Of a DNA stretch of 64,000 nt, positions 44,871 to 56,504 are shown in pieces. Each line of letters starts with the position of its first letter. Within the stretch, counting starts at the first letter, position 1. The position numbers and the translations under genes were made by a program. Source of the stretch: Cryptomeria japonica (Eukaryota; Streptophyta; Pinopsida; Cupressales; Cupressaceae); assembly GCF_030272615.1 (NCBI RefSeq), contig NC_081408.1, forward strand, positions 769,316,336-769,380,335. Reading direction: 5' to 3'. The notes beneath the pieces are model-generated. The model worked only from the letters and a program-made list of their open reading frames with translations, was not told the DNA's origin and did not search any database.

Positions 44871-45684
44871 GATGCGCTAGACAATCCCCGTAAGTCAAGT
44901 AATAAGCAACATCTGCAAACCAAGTGTCTTGAAGTCCAACAAACAAAACCAAGGGTAATTCCTCATTCCTTTTGCTCTTGCTTTTTGCAATTAATTTGCA
45001 CAGGCCTTGTCCTCTTACCAGTTTAGTTGGTTTGATATCTAGATTGAATTCCTAGATCTTAGGCACCCATGAAGCTCTATTGTTCATCCCGATATCCTAC
45101 TGTGTTAGGATACTCTTAACGAAGGAGTGAGGCACATATACTATTGCATGAGAATGAAGAATGTAGTACTTGAATTGTTTTACTATTTTCACAACAACAA
45201 AAGCCTGTTTTTCCATCAGTGAATATTTTAATTCATGCTTTTTAAAAGGTACACTCATGAATGCTATGGGTATTTCCTCATTGTTTTCATTCTTCTGCAA
45301 CAAGATTCCTGACATGGTATGTTCTGAGGCATAGCAATAAATGATAAAGTCTTTTTTAAAATAGGGGTTAACCAAAGTAGGTGCATGTGCTATAGCTTAT
45401 TTTATTGCTTCAAAGGCTTTCTTTCCCTCATCACTCCACTTGAATACTTGCTTTTCACTCATCAGGTTCACAATATATCGAGTGATTTCTTTAAAATCCA
45501 GGACAAACCTTCTTAGAAAATTAACTCGTCCAAAGAAAGACTTGACTCCATTTCTATTATATGGCAAACTTAGTTGTTGGATTGCCTTCACCCTTTCAGG
45601 ATCAATTTTAACACCTCTTTTTGAAATAATGTGACCCAATAATTTGCCTTCGATGACACCAAACACTGATTTTTTTGGATTCAA
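44871..45684 (-). pseudogene. degenerate RNase H after RT, and connector
   Basis: After the RT thumb (HIISKRGVKIDPERVKAI, FFGRVNFLRRFV, FKWSDEGKKAFEAIK) the frame continues with FIIYCYASEHTMSGILLQ, PIAFMSVPFKKHELKYSLMEKQAFVVV and FKYYILHSH. This is the usual Ty3 RNase H fold, but the first catalytic Asp (normally TDAS) reads YAS. A connector leads to the integrase zinc finger. Stops at 45,397, 45,097 and about 44,870. Loss of catalytic acids in this domain is expected where another RNase H has taken over. Confidence 0.85.
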
Positions 45685-46696
45685 AGACGCTCCATGCTCC
45701 CTGCATCTGTGTAATACCTACCTTAAGTCCCTTAGGTGATGTTTTCTTCTTTTTGAAAAGACCTTTAAATCATCAAGATATACGACAATTATTTTGTCCT
45801 TCAGGTGACCAAAAGACAAGTCCATTGCCCTCTGGAAATTTTCTCCAACATTAATTAGACCAAATGACATCCTATTGTATGTGAAGGTGCCCTAGGGGGT
45901 AATGAAAGCTATTTTGTGTTGGTCTTTCTCTGCAACACTAATTTGGTTATAACTAGAAAATCCATCAAGCATTGACATCATTTCTGAACCTGAGACTGTT
46001 TGCATAATATAATGCATTGCAGGCAATGGATAGTTGTCTTTCAGGTTGGCTTGATTCAAATTTTTGAAGTCCACACATATCCTTATCTCTCCATTATTTT
46101 TACAAACAGGAAGTATATTAGCTACCCAAGTAGAATGATGGATAGGATAAATAATCTTTGCTTTTAACATCTTATCTACCTCTTTAAAAATGGCTTGGGC
46201 AACTTTGGGATTAAAATTCCTCAGCTTTTGCCAAAAAGGGTTTGTTCCAGGCTTCAAAGGAATATGATGTTGAAGCTTTCCTTCTCTAAAATTTTTTAAG
46301 TCATCATAACACTAGGAAAACATGTCTCTGTATTCTATCAAGAGACCTATGAACCTTCTCTTTTCTTCAGGTGTGCAACATTTTCCTAAGTTAACATACT
46401 TGGGATCCTCCTCTATTCCAATATTAACTCTTTCATCTTCACCTGTATCCTGAGCTACAAGAATTCGCTCATCCTCATTTTTTCTAAAAGCATAATGGCG
46501 ATAAAAGTGACATTCTAAAGAGACTAGCCCTCTAGGAATCTTATTTCCTTTTAGTTGTACTATTCCATCATTTGTCACTTGACCTGGTTCCGGAGAAAAC
46601 TCCTTGCACTCAGATTCTGATCCTTCGAAAAAGGTAGCAGCGAACATTTCTGTGCAATGCAAGAAATTCTTAATTTGCTTGGCATTTTCAAAGACC
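45685..46696 (-). pseudogene. giant-LTR element reverse transcriptase
   Basis: The frame reads RDMFS, stop, YDDLK, then HHIPLKPGTNPFWQKLR, IFKEVDKMLKAKIIYPIHHSTWVANI, RICVDFKNLNQANLKDNYPLP (first catalytic region), MLDGFSSYNQISVAEKDQHKIAFITP, a stop where Trp is usual, then SFGLINVGENFQRAM. The catalytic box YLDD is intact at 45,769-45,780. Stops at 46,696, 46,312, 45,892 and about 45,720. Two match TGG to TAG and two match CAG to TAG. RT copies element RNA to DNA in the particle. Confidence 0.93.
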
Positions 46697-47164
46697 TACC
46701 AAAATTCTAAATTATCAAGTATACTTAGTCGATAAATCAACATATTATTTGTGAACTTAGGATGAGGGACTAGAAGAGAAGTTGAAACCGCTAAAGAATC
46801 AGCTCTAGAATTTTGCTCCCTGGGAATGGCCTCAAAAGAGAAAGCATCAAAACCTTCAATTTCATCCCACACTCTATTCCTGTAATGTCGTAACCTCTCA
46901 TTCTTGACATTAAACAACCCTCTAACTTGTTTGAAAATCAACTCAGCATCTCCCTTGGTCTGCAACAACTGAACTCCCAATTACTTTGCCTCAGAGAGTC
47001 CTAATAATAGAGCTTCATACTCAACGGTATTATTTGTGTTCTTAAACTCCAACTTGAAAGAAAAAGGAATATTTTTCCCAGAAGGGGAAAAAAGAACAAC
47101 TCCTTCTCTTGAGCTTGATATTGAACAACTCCCATTGAACTCCATAACCCAAAGTTCATCAATT
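46696..47164 (-). pseudogene. RNase H domain located between protease and RT
   Basis: Landmarks in order: LWVMEFNGSCS, REGVVLFSPSGKNIPFSFKLE, TNNTVEYEALLLGL, a stop at 46,981, LGVQLLQTKGDAELIFKQV, RLRHYRN and FEAIPREQNSRADSLA. This is the archaeal-type RNase H pattern of plant Tat elements, including the conserved Glu of VEYEA and the Asp of GDAEL. The first catalytic Asp (FDG) now reads FNG, one G-to-A change. It is in the same frame as RT and directly after the protease. In the Tat/Ogre elements I remember, the second RNase H follows the RT-RNase H pair, so this position stands out. Confidence 0.88.
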
Positions 47165-47857
47165 TCTTGCAATCGGGAAGTAGAGGTTGTAACTTCATTA
47201 TCAGACAAAATCATGTAATTGCCAAAATAACCATCTTGGTACAAAATTTGTGCCTTAGGATCATCAAATGGAAAGACAGTAAATTTAGATTTAGGCTCTG
47301 GTTGTAGGATGACCTGCCTTTTACCTATAGGAATAGTGGCCTGAGACCAATCCATCTTTATTTCTCCACCTAAATCTTTACAAAAGGTACGACTAAGCAA
47401 CATTCCATAAATTGTTGGTATATCAGCTACTAGAATAGTCAATTTAACTCTTTTATCAGGTTGAACAACAAGAGCTACTTGGGCATCTTTAATTTGTCCT
47501 AACAGAGGAATTTGCTTGGAGTCCATGGAGTAACATCTACCAAAAGGTTTTTGTCAAGGATAACCCTAGAGCTTTGGCAACAGCAGATGGCATGACATTA
47601 TCTGAGGCACCAGAATCAATGATACATTTATTCAATTTGTGTCCATTTATGAACAAAGACACATAAAAAGGATTAGGTTTAGATTCAAGGATAAACTCTG
47701 CTTCATCAGTTTGATGAGCAACAATTTTAGGTGAAGCTTCAGGAATAACAAGACAAATTGGCATTTCTTCTTTTGAGAAATACGTACCATTAACTAGTTG
47801 TTGAGTAACCCCTACTTGTACAGAAGCATTATTTCCTTTTACAAATTTAACTAATCA
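47165..47857 (-). pseudogene. giant-LTR element protease
   Basis: The aspartic protease starts at NPFYVSLFINGHKLNKCIIDSGAS, with the catalytic DSGAS at 47,603-47,617, followed by NVMPSAVAKALGLSLTK. A frameshift near 47,535 moves the rest into the main pol frame: QIPLLGQIKDAQ, KLTILVADIPTIYGMLLSRTF and GGEIKMDWSQATIPIG, the hydrophobic end and the Ty3-specific tail. It would cut Gag-Pol into mature proteins. The upstream linker (to 48,322) is a separate open stretch of unknown role in the same frame as the DSGAS part. Confidence 0.88.
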
Positions 47858-48322
47858 ATCATATTCTTTAGGGTTCAATTTCAAATATTCAGCTAGTGTA
47901 ATTTGAATTCGAGAAGATTTACAAAATTCAACAATATCAAAAGAATTTTCTGCATCTATAGGTTTTAGCAATTGCATCTCTTGAATCTGTAAATCATTAT
48001 TATGGGAACGAGAAAGAATCTCTTTACCTTTGAACTTTTCAACCAAGGACGAAGAAGCACCATGGGATTTAATATTTTGTTGATTTTTGGTTAGTACAAC
48101 ACATGAAGGATCCTCCAAGGTAACCAAAATGTCACCTCCTCTTTCTGAATTAGACTCGTACTCTAGGAAGTGGATTTTAGAGTCACCAGGCTGCCTGGAA
48201 GATTCTTCTTCACTTACTTCACTCAACACCTCCTTAGAACCAATCAACTGAGAATAACGTACCATTTTGGGGTAGGAAAGATAAAAAAATACACATGTTA
48301 GCTTTTGGTGGAGATGCCTCAA
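47855..48322 (-). pseudogene. Gag-protease linker
   Basis: A 155-codon frame ends with a TGA at 47,855 and continues in the same frame into the protease. It is acidic and Ser-rich (EVSEEESSRQPGDS) and ends FCKSSRIQITLAEYLKLNPKEYD. I see no zinc knuckle. It probably links nucleocapsid to protease in the polyprotein. Confidence 0.6.
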
Positions 48323-48416
48323 TAGCTAGCCTTTGCTGCATGGGAGGTAATTGTGGTGTTTTTCCCCCGGTTCCTATTGATTGATTTGGAAATCTTCTAG
48401 GAATATCTTAATAGGG

Positions 48417-49307
48417 CTATGAATAGGTCATAATAGACTTAGGAAATTGTCTCTTGAGTGTTATTACATCATTCATCAACCTCTGAATCAAAGGGTCTGA
48501 GGAATTTGCTAATGTTGATGCTTGTGCAGTAGGAGTCTGAACTTCTCTTTTCCACTTTCCAACAGTGATTAAATCATCCTCCAATTCTATAGCTAAAGTC
48601 TTAGCAGCTGCTAAGCTTTTCACTCTCTGCCTACAGATCAAAAAGCTTATTTTTGAAGGCATTGAGTTAATAAAAAAACACTTCAAGTTATCATCAGAGG
48701 GTCGTTGATTGACTGGGATTTTATGAACTATTTTCTCAAATTTAGCAACAAAATCCCTCATTGTTTCAAAAATGTCCTTTTTCAACTGTGCTAATTGAGC
48801 TAAAAGTGAGTGTTCATCTTTAGCTAACTTGAACCTAGCTTCAAATTTTGTTTTAAGATCATTCCAATTTGTAATATCACCATTTGGTAAATGATAAAAC
48901 CTATCTGTCGCAACATCAGTTAATGTTTGAACGAACAACCTTACTGCCACATCTTCATGTTGAATTGCTAATACACCACAAGCCACATTAAAGGCATTCA
49001 AATGCTCATCAGTCATGACCTTCCCATTAGCACTAAACTTGGGTAAGTGATCTCTTGAGCCTTTCGATAAGGGATTTAAATTTTCTCCAAGAGAAAGTGG
49101 GCCTACAACTGGACCTCAAGGATTATTAACAACCATGGGTAAAACAATGTTCAAAGGTGTAGGATTGATTACAGTAGGAAGAGAAACACCATGCAAAGTT
49201 AGGGAGTGACAGATGGAAGATATAGGTGAAACAGGAGAAGAACTAGGAGGCCTACTTCTTGCTCTTCTTCTAGGTGTAAAGGAAGCAAAAAAATTTAAAT
49301 TTTGCAA
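48417..49307 (-). pseudogene. giant-LTR element Gag
   Basis: The minus frame from ATG at 49,307 runs to a TAG at 48,417 with one stop at 49,116 (TGA after NNP, compatible with CGA or GGA). The N-terminal part is Arg/Pro/Ser-rich (TPRRRARSRPPSSS). The capsid core starts near 49,016: AFNVACGVLAIQ, VRLFVQTLTDVATDRFYHLP, WNDLKTKFEARF, LAQLKKDIFETMRDFVAKFEKI, KCFFINSMPS. This is the Ty3 Gag pattern. No clear zinc knuckle follows, which would be unusual if original. Gag assembles the particle. Confidence 0.88.
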
Positions 49308-49478
49308 TTCTTGAAAAATAGAATCAAAGCTCCTTCACGCCTCTGGGACCTAGTATATCTTCTTGACTCTAGCCTGTTTATACAATAACCCTTCAATATG
49401 CACTAGGATGAAGACTAAGGCTAATCACAAGACAACCCTATGCATCTCATGATTTTTTTTCTAGTCTACTATTCAACT

Positions 49479-49495
49479 CCCCAGCAGAGTCGCCA
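49479..49495 (-). promoter_or_regulatory. primer binding site of giant-LTR element
   Basis: The minus strand reads TGGCGACTCTGCTGGGG six bases inside the 5' LTR. The leading TGG pairs with the CCA end of a tRNA. It resembles primer sites of plant Tat/Ogre elements that I associate with arginine tRNA; the tRNA identity is not verified. Confidence 0.75.
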
Positions 49496-50064
49496 AAAAT
49501 CTGTTGGTTAACAGATTTGTCTTTCATACATTTCTAATCTTTGATCTCTGTATACCCTGTAATTAAAAAACAAAAGCAACCAACAGTTGGATAACTATTA
49601 AAACAACTATCCTCTATATATGGGTACAAATTCTCTTAAAAATGATTTTCAATAAGCTTCAAATTATTACAATTTTATACAAACTTTTTACCCAAAAGTA
49701 TTAAAGGCATACAAGCATTCATTTGTCAACACAAGATGAATACGATAATTTTTGAAATACAGATTTTCTTCAAAGCTCACATACTTTCACTTTTTTTTAA
49801 CAACAAGATGGATTTTTCAAAGTTTTCTTTTGCACATTCACATATAATGAAAAGAAAGATGACAAATTTCAGATTTGAATCAAATCTTCACAGAGATAAG
49901 CATTCAATATATCAAATACACAGATTTAATAAATGCAACTTGATGCAATTTTATTCATAGATCAAATTATCTTTCTTTTTCACTAACAAATACGAAACTG
50001 CAAAATATAAACTCTTGATCTATCCCTATCAAAAAGTTTCGGACCATTCTAAAGTATCAAAAAC

Positions 50065-50076
50065 ATAGTTATATAG
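50065..50076 (-). promoter_or_regulatory. TATA-like box in 5' LTR
   Basis: ATAGTTATATAG on the plus strand equals 39,351-39,362 in the other LTR. In the 5' LTR it would start the genomic RNA about 30 bp further left, near 50,035. A CCATTGG word lies about 20 bp upstream on the element strand. Confidence 0.5.
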
Positions 50077-50218
50077 ACACAACCTGGCCAATGGTTTATA
50101 ACAGGAAACATGAAAAGCCAACAATTTCTGCCCCGCACAGTCAATGTAACCAGCATTTTAAACAAAAATAAATTGTCTTACAACTAACAAGCGAACATGA
50201 CCTATCATCTACGGAAAA

Positions 50219-52978
50219 CATTACTAAGCAGTTCTGATAATTGTTTCTTTCTTCCAATTCGCATGAGCAATGGCAAAGTGTTGAATGATTTTGCTATGAG
50301 GCAATCCCACGTGTGCCATTCGCTGCTTCCATACCTCTTTCTCATTGTGAACCTATACAACTTTGTCAGAGTGACTATCCAGATGTCCAATGCATAAAAA
50401 CAAGAGCAATTCAATTTTAGCAATGACACTTAAGTCATCCGGAATTAGACCCTTAGCTTCTTTCACATAGTTGATTTTACTTTTAAATGACTCTGTTATA
50501 ACCTCAACCATTTCGAGGTTTCTTCCATCATCTTTCAGACATTTTATCCCAATGCACACAAGTTCATTTCTCATGGAGGTAACTAATTCTGCAATTTGAT
50601 TCATCAGCTTCACGAATTCCTCATAAGCCTGTTTTATCAAGGAATTTCTCCATTCAATGTTCCTCTGACAAACATATAAAAGACTATCGTCCAAGCCTAC
50701 TATGGGTTTTTTAACAAGAAACTTCATTACCCCATAACTTTGCACTTCTCGCATATGTGCTTCTTTTGATGCTTATTTAGCTTCTTCATTTTTTCAATTG
50801 ATAATTTCAACTTCTAACTCCTTCATCATTTGTATTGCCCCATCATATACTCTACTTAAATTAACAAAGTATTCGACACCGAACTTCAGAATTCTTTCTA
50901 GCCACTCCATCACAGTTTCTGTGATAAACCATACTGAACCTGAAAGAACTTGAGACTTATCTAGATCACTACCTATTTCTTTCCCATTATTTACTATCAT
51001 CGTAGTGATTGCATTTAAGGCTTCTTGCACTTGTTGATTACTACTCTCATCAACCAGACCTTGTTGTTCTTTATTCGGATCAACTGAGGTAGTATCCATC
51101 TCAAGGTCAACTCTCGTAGTATCAACAGGTGAGGGTCTTCTTTCGCCCCTTGTTTTGGAGTGGGTGATTCTGCTAGAAGTTGACTCTTCTTTGCTTTACA
51201 CTACCTTTTCTCTCTGTCCTCCTTTGCCCTGTTTCTGTGAATAACCCGCAACACAAGATGGAACAAGTGAATTAGATACCGTGACCTCAGAGAGTGAGGT
51301 TGAATTTTTCTTTGGGCCTCTACTCAGTCTTTGCTCTTTAAACCACTTTTATGTTCTTCGAATGACCAAGAATGTCTTGGTTTGGATATTCTCTTCCTCG
51401 TCTTTATTCCAGTCAATCTCTAGTAGTACTCCTTGCTGCCTATCATCAACAAATTGGGAATCAAGCAAATCATTTTCATTATCAACAACTTTTGCAATGT
51501 TCATCTTCAGATCATAATCCCTAATTTGTTGCACTATGAATCTTAAGTGAGCTCTTCTTCGAACCTCATACTCATCCACACAATTTGCCCAAAAGTCTTC
51601 TAGACTTCATACATGTTAAAAATTCTCCCTGAACGTAAGGTGAGCCATTGCAAATTCTTTAATATCAAACTCAGTGTGGGGAAAATACAACTGAAAATTG
51701 AACTTTTTTGAACTCTAATTCTAAGTTCAAAGCATCTGAAACATTGTTACAAGTGTAATATGTAAGTTCAATGGGAAAAGAAACCCTTGTTTGGTGTTCT
51801 TCCCTATATTTCTTATCTATATGAGCAAGCTACTTGCACACTTCCATTAACACTTGCCTGTTAAAGACATATCTCGACAATTTGTAGGGTTCACCTTCAA
51901 AACCACCAACCCTCAAATAAGTGAACCTAGAGAACTGAATATAGAAGCTGCCATATATGTTTATAAACTACATGGCTTCCTCAGTTAATCTCTTATGAAT
52001 ATCTCCTTTTAACTCAAACACTAACCTACCAAGAAAAATATTATGAACCTTGTAGTAATTTTCAGTGACTCTGTGTTGTTGCAAATGCGTGTAATATTCA
52101 TATATCTTCATGTCATTCTACCAATTTTCATGATACAAACCTACCCATTGACGGGTGCAAGCTAAACAGTATATGAGATAAGAGGACATATATAAATTTT
52201 TGTTTCCAAAACAACTTAAACCTTCATGTATTCTTTCTGCAATTAACTCTACCCAATCTATGTATCTCCTTTCACCAAAAATGACCTGAATAAAGAAATA
52301 CATCCAATCCTCCCAATAAAAAGCTATTTGATTTCCTCGCATTCTATGTAGTAGAAGTACTATATCCCTTACTTCTTGAATCAGATGCTCTCGAGTTAAT
52401 GGGCTTGGCAGTCTAGAACCCCCCTTTTGAAACTTTTGTAACCAATTTCTAGCAATGACACTCCTATAACATGACTTCTTCTCAGAGAAAAGCCCTTGCG
52501 ACTTAAATACTATCCAATCCTCATATTGCTCCTTCTCTGGTATTTTCATGACAACAGTAACAACCTCCCAACTAATTGTAAGCAAAACCTTACCCTCTAC
52601 ATCTCTTATACACCTCTCAGTAGGATCATATTTGCTCATACATTCCAAGACTACTTCTGGACATGACACAGTTGGAGGAAATGCTACAGCTTCTACCAAT
52701 TCGCTATCTATAATTTTCTGCATTAAAGACGAACCCGCAAAATTCCCTGCTCTTTCATGGAATTCCTCTAAGTCTACTGATGGCAAAAAAGTATCCCCTA
52801 TGTTAGGCAAGGAGCAGACTAACCAAGACTTTTGGTTTGTTTGGGGTGCTTTCGGTCTCATTTTAGCTTTACAACCAGAAAATGCACAGCAGGAAGAATT
52901 GACTGAACCGACCAAAGTATCAGATAACACTTTCAATATATGAAAATTTATAGGAAAAGAGGAAGAACTTGAGCTCAC
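50219..52978 (-). pseudogene. U3-encoded ORF, unknown protein (5' LTR copy)
   Basis: This copy of the LTR protein starts at 52,978. Its first 336 codons (to the TAG at 51,968) are open except for a private TAG at 52,118, where the other LTR has CAG. A further private TAG at 51,830 again stands opposite CAG. A frameshift near 51,600-51,720 and the 480-bp deletion near 50,927 break the rest. Over the first 195 residues it differs from the other copy at about 30 positions, consistent with neutral decay after insertion. It would lie upstream of the 5' LTR promoter, so only the 3' copy would be carried on genomic RNA. Confidence 0.72.
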
Positions 52979-53729
52979 CTTTCATGCAGAACTGAGATTT
53001 CACAGAGTCGAGAGCAAGAAATACTGCCTGCGCTAATCTTCTACTTACCAAGTTGGGCAAATAATAAAGGCAAGTAACTCGTTTTAAATAAAATAGATCT
53101 TTTTAGCCTAAAATATCGGTCACATGATTCATCACCATTTGAAACTACATGCTTATCTGTGCCAAATCGTGCTGAAAAGATTTAATTCTGACAATTTACT
53201 AATAACCAGTCTTTTCACTCCATATCCTTCCTTTGGAATGATTATTCCCCAGTAAAGACTTTTGTCACAACTCTTTTTCTCGAGGTTTATCTTTTAAATT
53301 CAGAATATGCCCTACATACTGACACTTCTTCACTTTATCTCCAAAATCATCAATCCTCGAACCTCGAACTTTGAACCCTTCAAAAAATGGTTCAAAGGTT
53401 CAAGTTCAAAACAACATTTGAGCAAAACATATGAACATGCCCAAGCTCAAACATTATAAAACATTACTTACACAAGACTTGCTTTGACATGTTGAACGGT
53501 GAAGCTTGAACCACTAGAAAGGTTCAAGATTCAAGTTCAATAAACTATTACCACCAAGACTTTTAGTGTCTTTTTCAAAACAAAGCCACTATACCACATA
53601 CCACACTTGAACTTGAACTTTGAACTTTTTGGAAAATGTTCAAACGACAAGATCAGTTCAAGAAAAACATTGTAAAAAAAAATTTAAAGGACGCAGAAAA
53701 ACATAATACAAGCACAGACTAACAAATAC

Positions 53730-55318
53730 CAAATAAAACAATGATCTAATTTTTTAATTCCTTGATTTTTATAAATTATCAATCAATAAAAAAAAAAAAG
53801 CCTAATAGATCTAATAAATAATTAATAATAATTATTAAAAAATATTAAAAAACTCCCCCTTAAGCTATGGCTCAAAGATTCTCTACTAAACATAACTTTT
53901 TACTTTAATCAAAATAAAACATTATCACATATACCTTTATTCTTTTTAATTTATTATTTAAAAAATATTAAATAAATAAGTAACTCACCTCTTAAGTTAT
54001 CTCTTAAAGATTCTTTGTCAAACATATGTTTTTACTTCAATAAGAATATAATGTTATCTCATACATATATATAGGATTATTTTACCTTAAAAATATTAAG
54101 TTAATAGTTAACCTTCTTAAAGTTATCCCTTAAAGGAATGCAAAATATATTAAAATAAATATTATTAGATAATATGACAAGGAGATATTTTAATGGTAGT
54201 AATTTCTGGAGGAGATTTAAAATCTATGGAGAGGGAGGTTGTTATACTAAGGGAGCCTATTTATATTGAGTTATTTGTATAATAGATGGAAGTATATTTT
54301 ATTAGTTTTAGATGTGTTGGCAATATGCATATTAAATGTGTAGAGAAGAAAAGTGCATACTTTGTTATTTCTCTTTCTCATTTTGCACTCATTTTTGGTA
54401 TCATCTTGAAAAAATCATCCTAATGTTTAGTTTGTCTTATGTTGTGCATAAGTTGACCTGAAACCTAGCATTTACTCTATTTATTATCATTATCTTAGTT
54501 GTAGAATTAGAATAGTTGAATCATTTAGAAAAATTTCCCATAAACATTCAATTATGGGGATGATTATGTCCCCTAGGCATATTTGAGTGTGTGATCTTCT
54601 CCCTCTTTTTAAAATTGAACTCTTACCACCCTTAAAATTGACATTCATAGAACTTGACCATTGCATACAAAACATTTGAATTGAGCATCTAAGATTTTGT
54701 ATTTAGAAAAAAATCACAAGGCATTAGACTGCATTTGAAATCCATCTTAAACATCTAGGGACTATTGAAAGTTCATTTTTATCAACTTGCTTAATTAAAA
54801 GGGTTTGACTAGGAGATAAGAAATTTTCACACTTCAATCCTTTCACAACAAATTATAAAAGGTGTTTTGTTAACAACACATTGGTCCAAAGCATATATCA
54901 TTTATAAGTGTGCAAGCACCAAAAATCTATAACTTGAGACAATATCACGACATGTCAAACATAATTGCTTCACATCGAGTAAAACTACACACGATCATGT
55001 CTTTATACAAAGCATAGGCTAGGGATAGATGTGTCATACAATTTACTATAGAGATTCAATTCATGAATCTAAAGTTTGGTTGTCAAACAAATTGCAAAAT
55101 CATATCTTCCGCATACCATTCCTTTACATTTGCAAGTTTTAATTCAATATTTATTTAGATACGATTAACTATTAATTGATATATCATTTCTAACACTCAA
55201 ATCATTATTTGTGTGAAGAATGCCTATTTTCCCCCCCTTTTTTTATTTTTAAAATTTGATTCTTTCAAACCAATTCACCTTTTAAAATTTAAAATTTAAA
55301 TATTTATTATTAAAAACT
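53730..55318. other. AT-rich DNA, no gene
   Basis: About 1.6 kb of AT-rich DNA with words such as TTAAAAATATTAAA. The minus frame at 54,490-54,675 has no domain. No element ends, RNA gene or tandem repeat were identified. Confidence 0.5.
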
Positions 55319-55324
55319 ATATGA

Positions 55325-55779
55325 TTTTTTTTTTATTGGTAAGGGGCTGAAGCCATTAACGCCTTTGATTGGAGCTATGAATTAGCGAGGCCACATTTTT
55401 TAGGGATCTCATCCTCAGAGATGTTTTTTGCCTTTGCACATGCATGGCATCTCCACCTTATCACTTTGTTGCATGTGCATGACAACTCACCCTTATATCT
55501 CCTATGCCTTGCACAAGCGAAACTTTATCTCTCTGTCACCACATGTAGGCGTCACCTTATCTCTCCATAGTGGAAATGCCCTCTCCTTCTAATTCCTATC
55601 CACTATGCATTGCCTCTACCAGCGATTGCTTCCACGTCATTGTCTGTGTCTCCTTGCTACCAACATGAGCCTTGTTAGGGGCTCTCATGGGATGAAAGAG
55701 AAGAGTTTTAAACTCGTGAACACTCTATCAACATGGCTCATGTGACTTACCATCAAGCTACGAGGTCATCCCCAAAACC
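55325..55779 (-). mobile_element. tRNA-derived SINE, ~455 bp
   Basis: On the minus strand it starts GGTTTTGGGGATGACCTCG and carries a box A-like TAGCTTGATGG (55,750-55,760) and a box B-like GTTCACGAGTTTAAAAC (55,705-55,722), the two internal RNA polymerase III promoter parts. It ends CTTACCAATAAAAAAAAAA at 55,325, an A tail. The flanks show ATATGA at 55,319-55,324 and 55,780-55,785, a plausible target duplication. The combination of tRNA-like head, unrelated body, A tail and duplication supports a SINE. Its family and the partner LINE are not known to me. Confidence 0.78.
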
Positions 55780-55785
55780 ATATGA

Positions 55786-56040
55786 ATTTTGAATGCTTAT
55801 CTATTTTTTATTTTTTACTTATTTAAACCTACACTTACTAAAATTTATTAAATAAATTTGTATAATAATATTCTTTTAAACAAAATAAAAATTTGAGCTA
55901 TATATAGACTTTTGACATTAACTCTTTTTAAAAATAATTAAGAATTGTTAACTATTTACTTAATATTTATTTATCTATTTTTAGTCAAAACAAAAGAAAT
56001 TGAATCTCTATTTTGGAAAAAAAAAAAGCAACAACCCCAA
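55786..56040. other. AT-rich spacer
   Basis: No gene. It leads into the Helitron-like helicase remnant, whose start is not defined. Confidence 0.5.
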
Positions 56041-56499
56041 TGATATTCTCTTTGTAATATTGAAAGTCTAGATGATTCAACTACAAAATCTTATAGGAAG
56101 CTACTAATTGAAACAATAATTGAGAGAGACATTGGAGCACAAGAAACAAGTCACATGTTATTGGAACTACTATTGGTAGAAAGTAGCAGAAAATTTATTA
56201 ATTTAAATGTCTTAAATGAAGTTTTCAAGCGCGTAGTAGAAGATGATGAAAATAATAATGAAGAACACATGCTCTCATTCATTGATGCATATTGAAATAG
56301 GCCATTTTAGATGGAAACAATACCATTGATTGATGTAGGAAAATCGTGGATATACAATCCTAAATTAAAAAGGTGATAAAAAATGAAATCTGAGGAAAAA
56401 AGCAAGTATTGTCAGAGTATTTCCAAGGATCCTATCTATTTTGACATGTGGCTCAGAGAAATGGATAAATTTTTGGTTTTTAGAATTACTGCTATACAG

Positions 56500-56504
56500 A
56501 CCTT
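56500..56504. repeat. target duplication ACCTT of copia-2, left copy
   Basis: ACCTT at 56,500-56,504 and 63,229-63,233 directly flank the LTRs. The perfect match fixes both ends. Confidence 0.95.

Larger units (their letters stand above)
38786..53724 (-). mobile_element. giant-LTR Ty3 element with U3 ORF and two RNase H domains
   Basis: A 14,939-bp element on the minus strand with AATAC duplications. The 5' LTR is at 49,502-53,724 and the 3' LTR at 38,786-43,491. The 6.0-kb internal part reads, in order, primer site, gag, protease, RNase H-like domain, RT with YLDD, degenerate RNase H, zinc finger and integrase. Integrase after RT places it in Ty3. The additional RNase H points towards the Tat/Ogre group, which is known for a second RNase H and long LTRs. 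Each LTR holds a long sense ORF. A sampled 100-bp stretch of the LTRs differs at about 7%. Stops and lost catalytic residues make it inactive. Confidence 0.95.
49502..53724 (-). repeat. giant-LTR element 5' LTR (4.2 kb)
   Basis: A 4,223-bp partner of 38,786-43,491 with the same ends and the target duplication AATAC at 53,725-53,729. Against its partner it lacks about 480 bp around 50,927, where GATAAACC joins directly to ATACTGAACC; short AACC words lie at both break points in the other copy. The TATA-like word at 50,065-50,076 is conserved. Confidence 0.95.
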
